64,000 bases of DNA. It comes from Pseudomonas sp. ADAK13. Its GTDB lineage: Bacteria > Pseudomonadota > Gammaproteobacteria > Pseudomonadales > Pseudomonadaceae. A program made the position numbers and the translations under genes. Below are positions 42,970-52,547 of the stretch, in pieces. The DNA lies in contig NZ_CP052860.1 of the NCBI RefSeq assembly GCF_012935715.1, forward strand, positions 3,410,001 through 3,474,000, given 5' to 3'. Every line of letters starts with the position of its first letter. Position 1 is the stretch's first letter. Under the pieces are notes generated by a model. The model made no database searches and was not told the origin of the DNA. It saw only the letters and a program-made list of their open reading frames with translations.

Positions 42970-44595
42970 TCAGGTGTACTTGCGCTTGTCTGGCGCAGGT
43001 GGGAAGTACTGGTACAGCCAGGTTTCACTCAAGGTACGGTCCTGGGTGCGGATGAACAGTCGCAGCTCAACCGGCTCCACACTGTCGCTGGTCGGGTACC
43101 AATCAAACAGGATCCGATAACCCTTGATGGCATCCAGCACCAATACGCTGAAGTCCTTGACCTCACCGTGGGAGCAGGTCACCACCGGTTCGATCCCGGT
43201 GCCTTCAGGCAAACGATCCAGCCCACCACCGTTGAAGTCCACGGCAAAGCGTCGCGCCCACACCTGCGGGTAATGCTCGCCCGGTGCCCAGCCTTCGGTG
43301 AAGCCGCCCATGCCCGAACGGGTAGCGTTAACCTGCGCCAGCGGCGTGCTGACCGGCGGCAGGGCGCTCCAGTAGAGCTTGTAGCCGTAGTTCAGGGACT
43401 CGCCGGCCGCCACGGGCTTTTTCGGGGTCCAGAAGGCCACGATGTTGTCCAGGGTCTCGCCGGTTGTAGGAATTTCCAGCAGGTCGATCGAGCCTTCGCC
43501 CCACGCAGTTGTAGGTTCTACCCACAGGCTTGGGCGCTTGCTGTACCAGTCGACCGTGTCCTGGTAGCTGGCGAACTCATGGTCGGTCTGCACCAGGCCG
43601 AAGCCTTTCGGGTCGGTGTCGGCAAAGGCGTTGAATTGCAGGGTGGCCGGGTTGTTCAGCGGGCGGCAGATCCACTCGCCATTGCCGCGCCACATGGCCA
43701 GGCGGTCCGAGTCGTGGATTTGCGGGTGGATGGTGTCGCACATCCGCCGTTCATGGGTGCCGCAGCTGAACATGCTGGTCATCGGTGCAATGCCCAGCTG
43801 TTCGATGGCGGTACGCGCATTGATATGGGCGTCGATCGCCATCACCACCTGGTTGGCCTGGCAGTCGATGTCGAAGCGGTAGGCACCGGTGGCGCTCGGC
43901 GAGTCCAGCAGGGCGTAGACCACGAAGCGGGTGCTGTCCTTGTCCGGGGTTTCGAACCAGAACTTGGTGAAGTCCGGGAACTCCTCGCGCTTTTTCGCGT
44001 AGGTGTCGATGGCCAGGCCGCGTGCGGAAAGGCCGTACTGGCCAGTGGAATCCACCGCCCGGAAGTAGCTGGCGCCGAGGAAGGACAGCACGTCATGGCG
44101 GTCCAGTTCCGGGGCCTTGAACAGCTTGAAACCGGAGAAACCCAGGTCGCCGGTCAGCTGTTTGGTGTCCACCGTGGTTTTTTCATAGTTGAACAGCGAA
44201 GGGCGGAAGTGCACTTCGCGGGCCTGGCGGGTTTTCGGATCGACGCTGTACATGCGCACCGGCGTCTTGAAACCCATGCCGACGTGGAAGAATTGCACGT
44301 CCAACTGGCCGTTCAGCTCCTTCCACAGGGAATGCTTGCCGTCGTAGCCGATGGCATTGAAATTCTGCGGGGTCATGGTCGCCAGGGTCGGCGGCAATAC
44401 CTGCTTGGTGTCCTGGTAGCGATTGCTGGCCAGTTGCTTGGCCTGGATCTTCAGCGCCTCGAAATCGAAGGCCTGGGCCTCGCCATCGGCGGCGCGATTG
44501 CCCGCCCAGGCTTGAGCGGCCAGCAGGCCACTGGCCGACAGACCGGTGTAAGCCGCAATGGCCATGGACGCTTTGAGCAAATTCCTGCGGTGCAT
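42970..44595 (-). CDS. opgD: Periplasmic glucan biosynthesis protein OpgD
   Basis: A 541-residue protein of the OpgG/OpgD family, needed for osmoregulated periplasmic glucans. The Tat signal is clear: [20 protein letters not shown], with cleavage after about residue 32 (QAWAG). The MdoG domain fills the rest ([20 protein letters not shown], later [20 protein letters not shown]). A Tat signal is the mark of OpgD as opposed to the Sec-exported OpgG. The start at 44595 was chosen because the twin-Arg motif follows directly. Alone on its transcript; a REP pair separates it from the next gene upstream. Confidence 0.92.
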   Translation of the reverse strand: MHRRNLLKASMAIAAYTGLSASGLLAAQAWAGNRAADGEAQAFDFEALKIQAKQLASNRYQDTKQVLPPTLATMTPQNFNAIGYDGKHSLWKELNGQLDVQFFHVGMGFKTPVRMYSVDPKTRQAREVHFRPSLFNYEKTTVDTKQLTGDLGFSGFKLFKAPELDRHDVLSFLGASYFRAVDSTGQYGLSARGLAIDTYAKKREEFPDFTKFWFETPDKDSTRFVVYALLDSPSATGAYRFDIDCQANQVVMAIDAHINARTAIEQLGIAPMTSMFSCGTHERRMCDTIHPQIHDSDRLAMWRGNGEWICRPLNNPATLQFNAFADTDPKGFGLVQTDHEFASYQDTVDWYSKRPSLWVEPTTAWGEGSIDLLEIPTTGETLDNIVAFWTPKKPVAAGESLNYGYKLYWSALPPVSTPLAQVNATRSGMGGFTEGWAPGEHYPQVWARRFAVDFNGGGLDRLPEGTGIEPVVTCSHGEVKDFSVLVLDAIKGYRILFDWYPTSDSVEPVELRLFIRTQDRTLSETWLYQYFPPAPDKRKYT

Positions 44596-44818
44596 AAATA
44601 CAACCTGTCGTGAACAATCCCGCGCCGTTCCTGGCACGTGCTGGATCAAGAAAAACGGTTCGGACATGCCTTCGGCCAAACGCAACGGACATTAAACAGA
44701 TGCCAAATAGCTTAAGCGGTTCGGTGCGGAAGGAAAAATGATTGATGGCGGGTTGATGGCGTTGCATATGAAACAAGACGTTTCCATACAACGCTGGTGT
44801 CTGTGAAGATGGGATTTT

Positions 44819-44953
44819 CTGTGGCGAGGGGGCTTGTCCCCCGTTGGGCTGCGCAGCGGCCCCATTAAGGCCACCGCCCTTTCCAGGCAGGAATTCAAGT
44901 CAGCTTTTGGGGCTGCTACGCAGCCCAACGGGGGACAAGCCCCCTCGCCACAA
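44819..44953. repeat. REP inverted pair
   Basis: GTGGCGAGGGGGCTTGTCCC (extended by CCGTTGGGCTGCGCAGC) and GCTACGCAGCCCAACGGGGG (extended by ACAAGCCCCCTCGCCAC), about 45 bp apart. Almost the same sequence as the pair at 14562. Confidence 0.85.
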
Positions 44954-44979
44954 AAGCCCTTCTGCTTGAAGAGCAGGGG

Positions 44980-46842
44980 TCAACCCACTTCACCTACCGC
45001 CCGATACGCCTCATCAATCGCCGCATGGGCATATGCACTCCACGCCGCGTCCGAGTTGGCGATGCTCACATGCCCCAGCGGTTTGCGCGCCAGGTCCTTC
45101 AGTTTTTCGCTTTCATCGGCATCGTCAAACAAGCTGTTGGAGAAGGTCGCATAGCCGTGTGACCAACGGTTTACAGTGATCGCCAGAATGTCGGTCTGGT
45201 GGTTGAAGCCGCCCGGGCCGAGCATGCGTTGCAGCTGATCCCGCAGTTGCGCTTCCAGTTGTTCAAACGTCTGCCCATACAACTTGCCCCGCCCGGCGCG
45301 GGCCTGGTCGCGGCCGTTCATGCCGCTGTTGGGGCTGGTGGGCACGTACACCATGTGCAGGCCAATCGGCTGCGTCGGGTCACGCGGGTGCTCGTAACCG
45401 CCCATGCTCACCGGGTAATCCAGCTTGATCCGGCTGTAGGGCTGGGTCGCCGCGTAGATCTCATGCACCCCCAGCTTCTGGAATGATGTCCAGTTGCGCA
45501 CCACGACTTTGGTGTACACCAGCGGGTACTTCACGTTCTGGCTCAAGGCCTGGGCCTGCTGCTCCGGCAGGTCCCGCAGCAGGTACGGGATCATCATGTT
45601 GTAGCACGCCAGGATGCAGCGCTTGCCACGCACCTGTGCGAGTTGGCCACCACGGCTGTAGCCGATGTGCACGCCGTCACCGACGTTACGCACACTCACC
45701 GCCGTGCTGTTCAAGCGCACCCGCACCGGCGTCTTGGGTTGATCGAGTTTGGCGTAGTCAAACGGCGCCAGCACGATGTCTTCCATGGTGTGCCCGGGCG
45801 CCACGGCCGGAATCAGGCTGCGCACCAGCAGCCGCGCCAGCGAGGCGTTGCCGTCGGGGAAGTGGTAGATGTAGGGCTCTTCCATTTCTGCCGCGGCTTC
45901 TTCGCTGATGGGCGCGAGGTTCATTCCGGCGAAGCCCGGGAAACCCACGCTGTAGGCATCGGCCGAAGCCACGGCGTCGATGCTCAAGGCCATGAAGTCG
46001 TTGGTGCGGCTCTGGAAGTACTTCACCGCGCCTTCCGACAATCCCACGTCCTTGAGCAGGAAATCGCGGTAGCTCGTGGCGGCCAGGTAGTCGGCCTTTT
46101 CCTCGGCGGTCTTGCCCGGCAAGTAATCCCTGGGGGCGACATGCAGGGCAATCAAAGCCTCGCGATCAGCGTGCGGCAGCGGGAAGTCATTGATGAAGTC
46201 GCTGATGGAGCGCGCATGCAATTGGTCCGGGGCGATGTCGTCGGCGACCATCGGCGTCGGGTCGCCGGTGACCAGTTTGTCTTCGCCGAAGTTTTCCTTG
46301 TCGAAGAACACCCCGCGTGACAGGCCAAGGCCCGGGTAGAACTGACGGTCAAACGCGGTCTCGAAGCGCTTGATGTTCACCCCGAGTTTCTTCAACAGTC
46401 CGTTTACTTCTTTGCTGTAAAGATGATTCGGCGACTGGAACGCTTCGCTGCCGCCGTAGCCGATGATCATCCGGCCACCGGCCTGGAATTCGTTGCGCTT
46501 GGCGTGGCCGCCGAAGTCGTCGTGGTTTTCCAGGATCAGGATCTTCGCCTTCGGGTGCTTCTCACGGTAGAACCACGCCGCCGACAAACCGCTCAGGCCA
46601 CCGCCGACCACCACCAGGTCATAGTCCTCGGTGATCGGCAATTTGTCGGTGTCGAACACCTTCTTTTCCCAGCCCATCTGGTGGGCGATTTCAAACGAGC
46701 CGACATGGCTGCCACGCAAGCCGGTGAGGGCGGGCGGGTAGTAACGGCCATCGGGAGCGGCCTGGAGGATTTGCAACGGCGTCATGCCGGCGGCAATAGT
46801 GATGGCGACGCCGTTGAGGAAGTCGCGGCGGGTGATGTCCAT
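44980..46842 (-). CDS. spdH: Spermidine dehydrogenase-like FAD oxidoreductase, Tat-exported
   Basis: A 620-residue flavoprotein with a twin-Arg signal (MDITRRDFLNGVAITIAAGM). FAD-binding Rossmann motif at about 78-92 (LVVVGGGLSGLSAAWFYREK) with the adenosine-binding Glu in ILENHDDFGGHAKRNEF, then a long amine-oxidase-like substrate region. Length and sequence character agree with SpdH (PA3713) of P. aeruginosa, which cleaves spermidine. The neighbouring aminoaldehyde dehydrogenases and polyamine importer support this. Product pairs would be 4-aminobutanal with diaminopropane, or 3-aminopropanal with putrescine. The name is inferred from memory and context; a different amine substrate is possible. 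Confidence 0.78.
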   Translation of the reverse strand: MDITRRDFLNGVAITIAAGMTPLQILQAAPDGRYYPPALTGLRGSHVGSFEIAHQMGWEKKVFDTDKLPITEDYDLVVVGGGLSGLSAAWFYREKHPKAKILILENHDDFGGHAKRNEFQAGGRMIIGYGGSEAFQSPNHLYSKEVNGLLKKLGVNIKRFETAFDRQFYPGLGLSRGVFFDKENFGEDKLVTGDPTPMVADDIAPDQLHARSISDFINDFPLPHADREALIALHVAPRDYLPGKTAEEKADYLAATSYRDFLLKDVGLSEGAVKYFQSRTNDFMALSIDAVASADAYSVGFPGFAGMNLAPISEEAAAEMEEPYIYHFPDGNASLARLLVRSLIPAVAPGHTMEDIVLAPFDYAKLDQPKTPVRVRLNSTAVSVRNVGDGVHIGYSRGGQLAQVRGKRCILACYNMMIPYLLRDLPEQQAQALSQNVKYPLVYTKVVVRNWTSFQKLGVHEIYAATQPYSRIKLDYPVSMGGYEHPRDPTQPIGLHMVYVPTSPNSGMNGRDQARAGRGKLYGQTFEQLEAQLRDQLQRMLGPGGFNHQTDILAITVNRWSHGYATFSNSLFDDADESEKLKDLARKPLGHVSIANSDAAWSAYAHAAIDEAYRAVGEVG

Positions 46843-46879
46843 GGGAACCTGCGAATTATTTATTGTTATGAGGAGATCC

Positions 46880-46924
46880 CCTGTGGGAGCGGGCCGTTGT
46901 GGCGAGGGAGCTCGCTTCGACAGG
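46880..46924. repeat. REP-like element before spdH
   Basis: CCTGTGGGAGCGGGCCGTTG then GCGAGGGAGCTCGCTTCGACAG. A single element in the 91-bp gap between spdH and the dehydrogenase gene behind it. Confidence 0.5.
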
Positions 46925-46933
46925 GGTTATGGG

Positions 46934-48358
46934 TCAGTGCTTGAACATCACATGGCGAACGGTGGTGTAGTCCTCCAGGCCATACATGGACATGTCCTTG
47001 CCATAGCCGGACAGTTTCTGACCGCCATGAGGCATTTCGCTGACCAGCATGAAGTGGGTATTCACCCAGGTGCAGCCGTACTGCAAACGCGCCGCCAGGC
47101 GGTGGGCGCGGCCGACATCGGCGGTCCATACCGACGACGCCAGGCCGTAGTCCGAATCATTGGCCCAGCCCAATACCTGGGCTTCGTCATTAAACTTGGT
47201 CACCGACACCACTGGCCCGAACACCTCGCGGCGCACGATCTCGTCGTCCTGCTGCGCGTCGGCCAACACCGTCGGCTCAAAGAAGAACCCGTTGCCTTCC
47301 ACGGCCTTGCCGCCGGTGATCAGGCGGATGTGGGATTGCGCCACGGCACGCTCCACAAACCCGGCCACACGGTCGCGATGCTGCGCGGTAATCAGCGGGC
47401 CCAACTCGGTGGCAGGGTCATCCTGCAAACCGTATTTGATGCTGGCGACCGCCGCGCCGAGCTTCTCGACGAACGCGTCGTAGATATCGGCCTGTGCATA
47501 AATCCGGCACGCCGCCGTGCAGTCCTGGCCCGCGTTGTAGAAGCCGAAGGTGCGAATGCCTTCCACGGCCGCGTCGATATCGGCGTCGTTGAAGATGATC
47601 ACCGGTGCCTTGCCGCCCAGTTCCATGTGCATGCGTTTGACGCTGTCGGCGGTGCTGGAAATGATATTGGCGCCGGTGGCAATCGAACCCGTCAGCGAGA
47701 CCATGCGCACTTTCGGGTGATTCACCAGCGGGCTGCCCACGGACGGCCCACGGCCAAACACCAGGTTGAGCACACCAGCCGGGAAAATTTCAGCGGCCAG
47801 CTCCACCAAACGCAAGGCGGTCAGCGGGGTTTGTTCCGACGGCTTGAGCACCACGGTATTACCGGCGGCCAGCGCCGGGGCGATTTTCCAGGCGACCATC
47901 ATCAGCGGGTAGTTCCACGGCGCGATGGAAGCAATCACGCCCACCGGGTCGCGGCGGATCATCGAGGTGTGGCCCGGCAGGTATTCACCGCCGGCCGAGC
48001 CGCTCATGCAGCGGCTGGCACCGGCGAAGAAGCGGAACACGTCGGCCACCGCCGGGATCTCGTCGTTCAGCGCGGCGCTGTAGGGCTTGCCGCAGTTGTC
48101 CGACTCCAGCTTGGCCAGCTCTTCCCCGTGGGCTTCGATGGCGTCGGCGAGTTTGAGCAGCAGCAGCGAGCGGTCTTTGGGCGGGGTCTGGGACCAGCCT
48201 TCAAACGCGCTGTCGGCGGCGCGCACGGCGGCGTCGACCTGGGCTTCGCTGGCTTCCTTGATCTCTACCAGTACCCGGCCCAGTGCCGGGTTGAACACCG
48301 GCTGCGCCGGGCCTTCGCCTTCGACCAGTTGGCCGTTGATCAGCAGTTTGGTTTGCAT
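46934..48358 (-). CDS. Aminobutyraldehyde dehydrogenase, paralogue 1
   Basis: A 474-residue NAD-dependent aldehyde dehydrogenase starting [20 protein letters not shown], with GAGGAC upstream. Catalytic Glu in [12 protein letters not shown] (about 245-256) and nucleophile Cys in [10 protein letters not shown] (about 280-289); the GQDC form is typical of gamma-aminobutyraldehyde dehydrogenases (PatD/YdcW). No export signal, so it acts in the cytosol. It would oxidise 4-aminobutanal to GABA or 3-aminopropanal to beta-alanine. It lies 21 bp after the permease gene and 91 bp before spdH, on the same strand. A close paralogue lies at 52548. Confidence 0.87.
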   Translation of the reverse strand: MQTKLLINGQLVEGEGPAQPVFNPALGRVLVEIKEASEAQVDAAVRAADSAFEGWSQTPPKDRSLLLLKLADAIEAHGEELAKLESDNCGKPYSAALNDEIPAVADVFRFFAGASRCMSGSAGGEYLPGHTSMIRRDPVGVIASIAPWNYPLMMVAWKIAPALAAGNTVVLKPSEQTPLTALRLVELAAEIFPAGVLNLVFGRGPSVGSPLVNHPKVRMVSLTGSIATGANIISSTADSVKRMHMELGGKAPVIIFNDADIDAAVEGIRTFGFYNAGQDCTAACRIYAQADIYDAFVEKLGAAVASIKYGLQDDPATELGPLITAQHRDRVAGFVERAVAQSHIRLITGGKAVEGNGFFFEPTVLADAQQDDEIVRREVFGPVVSVTKFNDEAQVLGWANDSDYGLASSVWTADVGRAHRLAARLQYGCTWVNTHFMLVSEMPHGGQKLSGYGKDMSMYGLEDYTTVRHVMFKH

Positions 48359-48379
48359 GTTCGTGTCCTCTTCAAACAA

Positions 48380-49189
48380 TTATTTACCGCCACTACCGGC
48401 CACGCTTTCGCCGCCGCGGGTCAGGTAATAGGCACCCAGAATCGGGAACATCGTCACGATCATCACCAGCATCGCCACCACGTTGGTCACCGGCACATCC
48501 CGTGGCCGGCTCAACTGGTTGAGCAGCCACAGCGGCAAGGTGCGCTCGTGGCCGGCGGTGAAGGTGGTGACGATGATTTCGTCGAACGACAGCGCAAACG
48601 CCAGCATGCCGCCGGCCAGCAACGCCGAGCCGAGGTTGGGCATGATGATGTAGCGGAAGGTCTGCCAGCCGTCGGCTCCGAGGTCCATCGAGGCTTCGAT
48701 CAGGCTGTGGGAAGTGCGGCGCAAACGGGCGATCACGTTGTTGTAGACGATCACCACGCAGAAGGTCGCGTGGCCGACGATGATGGTGAACATCCCTGGC
48801 TCGATGCCCAACGTCTTGAAGGTCGCCAGCAACGCGATACCGGTGATGATCCCCGGCAGCGCAATCGGCAGGATCAGCATCAGCGAGATGCCCTGCTTGC
48901 CGAAGAACTCCCGGCGATACAACGCTGCCGAGGCCAGGGTGCCGAGCACCATCGCAATCAGCGTGGCGATGGCCGCGATTTGCAGCGACAGCTTGATCGC
49001 TTCCAGCACGTCCGGCCGCGAGAAGGCCACGCTGAACCACTTCAGGGTGAAGCCCTGGGGTGGAAAGCTGAACGCCGCCTCTTCGGTGTTGAAGGCGTAG
49101 AGGAAGATGATCAGGATCGGGAAGTGCAGGAAAACCAACCCACCCCAGGCCGCGATTTTTAAGCTCAGTGAGGCTTTTTCAGAGTGCAT
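48380..49189 (-). CDS. Polyamine ABC transporter permease, PotC/PotI type
   Basis: A 269-residue membrane protein with six helices and the EAA loop [23 protein letters not shown] that docks the ATPase. The order in the operon (ATPase, first permease, this one) and its sequence fit PotC/PotI. The start overlaps the first permease gene by 11 bp. Confidence 0.88.
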   Translation of the reverse strand: MHSEKASLSLKIAAWGGLVFLHFPILIIFLYAFNTEEAAFSFPPQGFTLKWFSVAFSRPDVLEAIKLSLQIAAIATLIAMVLGTLASAALYRREFFGKQGISLMLILPIALPGIITGIALLATFKTLGIEPGMFTIIVGHATFCVVIVYNNVIARLRRTSHSLIEASMDLGADGWQTFRYIIMPNLGSALLAGGMLAFALSFDEIIVTTFTAGHERTLPLWLLNQLSRPRDVPVTNVVAMLVMIVTMFPILGAYYLTRGGESVAGSGGK

Positions 49190-50108
49190 CGAAGGCCCCC
49201 AGACGTTTGACGATGGACAGGTAAACCGCGATCAGCACGATCGGCACCAGGGTGAACGCTGCGGCCATGGGCATGTTGCCGATGGCGCCTTGTTGCGCGT
49301 ACACCATGCCGCCCACGAAGTAACCCGGCGGGCCCACCAGTTGCGGCACGATGAAGTCGCCCAGGGTCAGCGAGAACGTGAAGATCGAACCTGCTGCAAT
49401 CCCCGGCACCGACAGCGGCAGAATCACTTGCATGAAGGTCTGGCGTGGCTTGGCGCCGAGGTCTGCCGAGGCTTGCAGCAACGACGGCGGCAAACGTTCC
49501 AGCGAGGCCTGGATCGGCAAAATCATGAACGGCAGCCAGATGTACACAAACACCATGAACCGCCCCAAATGCGAGGTGCTCAAGGTGCTGCCGCCCACGC
49601 CGGGAATGCCCATGATGAATTGCAACGCCGGCTCCAGGCCCAGGTGCTGCACGAACCACTGCGCTACGCCGCCCTTGGCCAGCAGCAAGGTCCAGGCGTA
49701 GGCCTTGACGATGTAGCTGGCCCACATCGGCATCATCACGGCGATGTAGAAAAACGCCTTGGTCTTGCCCGTGGTGTAGCGCGCCATGTAGTAGGCGATG
49801 GGGAACGCGACGATGGCGCTGGCAATGGACACCACGACCGCCATGCTCAAGGTGCGCACGATGATGTCGAAGTTCGACGGCTGGAACAGTGCGGCGAAGT
49901 TGGCCAGGGTCAGGTCCGGCGTGACCGCCATGGTGAAGTCGTCAAAGGTATAGAACCCTTGCCACAGCAGGGTCAGCAACGAACCCAGGTAGATTGCGCC
50001 GAACCAGATCAGCGGCGGCACCAGCAGCAGCGACAGGTACAGGTTGGGCTTCTTGTACAGCAGGTTGGAAAACCTGCGCATTGGGGGTTGGGACAGGGCC
50101 AGGCTCAT
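49179..50108 (-). CDS. Polyamine ABC transporter permease, PotB/PotH type
   Basis: A 309-residue membrane protein with six helices (start region [20 protein letters not shown]) and the EAA loop [20 protein letters not shown]. It pairs with the PotC-like protein to form the channel. One base separates it from the ATPase stop; overlaps the second permease by 11 bp. Confidence 0.88.
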   Translation of the reverse strand: MSLALSQPPMRRFSNLLYKKPNLYLSLLLVPPLIWFGAIYLGSLLTLLWQGFYTFDDFTMAVTPDLTLANFAALFQPSNFDIIVRTLSMAVVVSIASAIVAFPIAYYMARYTTGKTKAFFYIAVMMPMWASYIVKAYAWTLLLAKGGVAQWFVQHLGLEPALQFIMGIPGVGGSTLSTSHLGRFMVFVYIWLPFMILPIQASLERLPPSLLQASADLGAKPRQTFMQVILPLSVPGIAAGSIFTFSLTLGDFIVPQLVGPPGYFVGGMVYAQQGAIGNMPMAAAFTLVPIVLIAVYLSIVKRLGAFDAL

Positions 50109-50109
50109 G

Positions 50110-51144
50110 TCACACCTCGCCTGCGATGTCGGTCAACGGCGTCATGGCTTCCCGCGCCCAGCGCGCGGTGATGGACTGGCCGACCTGATGCCCGGCGGTG
50201 GTGTCCAGCCATTGGTTGTTGGCCTGGCTGATGTTCAGGGCCTGGCCGTTTTCCAGTTTCAGTTCATAGCGGGTGGCGCTGCCCTGGTACTGGATATCGT
50301 GCAGCAAGCCGCTGACTTCCACTTCACCGCTGCCCAGCGGGCCTTCGGCGAAACGCACATGTTCCGGGCGGATCGAGAATGGCTGCGGGCTGCCGCTCAA
50401 GCGTTGCGCCAGTTCGCCGCGAATCACGTTGGAGGTGCCGACGAATTCTGCGACGAACGTGGTGGCGGGCTTCATGTACAGGTTGCGCGGGGTGTCGACC
50501 TGTTCGATGCGGCCCTTGTTGAACACGGCCACGCGGTCGGACATCGACAGCGCTTCGGTCTGGTCGTGGGTCACGAAAATGAAGGTGATGCCGAGCTGGC
50601 GTTGCAGCTTCTTCAGCTCGCTTTGCATCTGTTCGCGCAGCTTCAGGTCGAGGGCGCCCAAGGGCTCATCGAGCAGCAGCACACGAGGGCGATTGACCAG
50701 TGCGCGAGCCAGGGCCACGCGTTGACGCTGGCCGCCGGAGAGTTGCACCGGCTTGCGGTCGCCGTAGCCGCCGAGGGCAACCATGCCCAGGGCTTCTTCG
50801 GCGCGGTTGAGGCGTTCGGTCTTGGCCACGCCTTTGACTTTCAGGCCGTAGGCCACGTTGTCCCGCACGTTCATGTGGGGGAACAGGGCGTAGTCCTGGA
50901 ACACGGTGTTCACGTCGCGCTGATACGGTGGCAGGCCGGCGGCTTCTTCGCCGTGAATACGGATGGAGCCGGCACTCGGTTGTTCGAAACCGGCGATCAG
51001 GCGCAGGCACGTGGTTTTGCCCGAGCCGGAAGGGCCGAGCATGGAAAAGAACTCGCCGTCCTGGATATCGATGGAAACCCGGTCAACGGCTTTCACTTCG
51101 CCGAACTGACGGGAAACGTGGGTGAATTGGACTGCAAGCGTCAT
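50110..51144 (-). CDS. Polyamine ABC transporter ATPase, PotA/PotG type
   Basis: A 344-residue ATPase: Walker A GPSGSGKTT (about 38-46), Q-loop FQDYALFPHMNVRDNV, signature LSGGQRQRVALARAL, Walker B RVLLLDEPLGALD and switch His in FIFVTHDQTEAL. A C-terminal TOBE domain (about 265-340) is present, as usual in the polyamine and Fe(III) importer groups. I chose the ATG at 51144 (MTLAVQFTHVS) because GGAG lies upstream. The DYALFPH Q-loop fits the PotA group. Confidence 0.92.
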   Translation of the reverse strand: MTLAVQFTHVSRQFGEVKAVDRVSIDIQDGEFFSMLGPSGSGKTTCLRLIAGFEQPSAGSIRIHGEEAAGLPPYQRDVNTVFQDYALFPHMNVRDNVAYGLKVKGVAKTERLNRAEEALGMVALGGYGDRKPVQLSGGQRQRVALARALVNRPRVLLLDEPLGALDLKLREQMQSELKKLQRQLGITFIFVTHDQTEALSMSDRVAVFNKGRIEQVDTPRNLYMKPATTFVAEFVGTSNVIRGELAQRLSGSPQPFSIRPEHVRFAEGPLGSGEVEVSGLLHDIQYQGSATRYELKLENGQALNISQANNQWLDTTAGHQVGQSITARWAREAMTPLTDIAGEV

Positions 51145-51227
51145 GGTGCGGTGCTCCAAAAAGGTACGGGTCGTCGCAGCGGCCCGGCCTGGACTTCTGA
51201 AAAATCTATCAATAGCGGTGAGAACCC

Positions 51228-51314
51228 TTGTAGGAGCCGGCTTGCCGGCGATGGCGGCCTTGAATACTGCAAAGAACTCAAGGGCCTCATCGCCGGCAAG
51301 CCGGCTCCTGCAGG
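51228..51314. repeat. REP inverted pair (TAGGAGCCGGCTTGCCGGCGATG type)
   Basis: TTGTAGGAGCCGGCTTGCCG and CCGGCAAGCCGGCTCCTGCA about 45 bp apart, between the binding-protein gene and the ATPase gene. Placed inside the operon, it may lower downstream mRNA so that more binding protein than membrane complex is made. Confidence 0.85.
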
Positions 51315-51323
51315 AAGGCGGTG

Positions 51324-52475
51324 TCAGCGGCCGCCCATGATCGCGATGTAATCCTGGGTCCAGCGGCTGTACGGCACGAACTTGCCGCCTTCAGCCTGCG
51401 GGGTTTTCCAGAAGGCGATCTTCTCGAACTGGTCGAAGCCGTTGGTCTTGCAACCCTCTGCGCCCAGCAGTTCGCTTTCCTTGCACGCAGCAGGCACCGC
51501 CGGCAGCGAACCGAACCACGAGGCCACATCACCCTGGACCTTCGGCTGCAGCGACCAATCCATCCATTTGTAGGCACAGTTCGGGTGCTTGGCATCGGTG
51601 TGCAGCATGGTGGTATCCGCCCAGCCGGTGGCGCCTTCCTTTGGAATGGTCGAGGCAATCGGCTGCTTCTCGTTCACCAGGCCGTTGACCTGATACGGCC
51701 AGGCGCTGGAGGCCACCACGCCTTCGTTCTTGAAGTCACTCATTTGCACGGTGGTGTCGTGCCAGTAGCGGTGGATCAACGGTTGCTGGGCGCGCAACAG
51801 GTCGAGCACGGCCTTGTACTGGGTTTCGGTCAGCTCGTACGGGCTCTGGATGCCCAGTTCCGGCTTGGTGGCCTTGAGGTACAGCGCCGCGTCGGCGATG
51901 TAGATCGGGCCGTCATACGCCTGCACACGGCCTTTGTTCGGCTTGCCGTCCGGCAGGTTCTGCGCATCGAACACCACGTTCCAGCTGGTAGGCGCGGTCT
52001 TGAACACGTTGGTGTTGTACATCAACACGTTCGGGCCCCACTGGTACGGCGTGCCGTACGTCTGCTGGCCGACCACGTACCACGGCGCATCCTTGAGGCG
52101 CGGGTCGATGTTCTTCCAGTTGGGAATCAGCGACGTGTTGATCGGCTGCACACGCTTGCCGACGATCAGCCGCAAGGAGGCATCGCCTGACGCGGTGACC
52201 AGGTCGTAGCCGCCCTTGGCCATCAAGCTCACCATCTCGTCGGAGGTGGCGGCGGTCTTGACGTTGACCTTGCAGCCGGTCTCTTTCTCGAAGCCGGTGA
52301 CCCAGTCGTAGTTCTTGTCGCTTTCGCCACGTTCGATATAGCCGGGCCAGGCGACGATATCCAGTTGGCCTTCACCGGCACCCACCGCCTTGAGCGGTTC
52401 GGCGGCCTGGATGCTGACACTGGCCAGCAGCGCGGTGGTCAGGGCACTGAGCAGTGCGGTCTTGTGCGCAGACAT
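51324..52475 (-). CDS. Polyamine-binding periplasmic protein, PotD/PotF type
   Basis: A 383-residue exported protein: signal peptide 1 to about 24 (ALTTALLASVSIQAA), then a type II binding fold beginning LDIVAWPGYIERGESDKNYD, with TAATSDEMVSLMAKGGYDLV and a late SSAWPYQVNGLVNE segment. This is the spermidine/putrescine binding family, although the substrate choice among polyamines, GABA-related amines or aminoaldehydes cannot be read directly. Start preceded by GAGGGAA. Upstream of potA-like gene, with a REP pair between them. Confidence 0.87.
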   Translation of the reverse strand: MSAHKTALLSALTTALLASVSIQAAEPLKAVGAGEGQLDIVAWPGYIERGESDKNYDWVTGFEKETGCKVNVKTAATSDEMVSLMAKGGYDLVTASGDASLRLIVGKRVQPINTSLIPNWKNIDPRLKDAPWYVVGQQTYGTPYQWGPNVLMYNTNVFKTAPTSWNVVFDAQNLPDGKPNKGRVQAYDGPIYIADAALYLKATKPELGIQSPYELTETQYKAVLDLLRAQQPLIHRYWHDTTVQMSDFKNEGVVASSAWPYQVNGLVNEKQPIASTIPKEGATGWADTTMLHTDAKHPNCAYKWMDWSLQPKVQGDVASWFGSLPAVPAACKESELLGAEGCKTNGFDQFEKIAFWKTPQAEGGKFVPYSRWTQDYIAIMGGR

Positions 52476-52547
52476 GGGGGTTCCCTCTTCTTTAATTATG
52501 GTCGGGGCAGTTTTTGCAGCAGGTGGTGCATGAGCGTAGTTGTTGTT

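Noticed and set aside
46784..49162. A 792-codon plus-strand open frame over spdH, dehydrogenase and permease genes
   Set aside because: Mirrors the minus-strand genes, His/Gln/Arg-rich translation and no homology that I can see.
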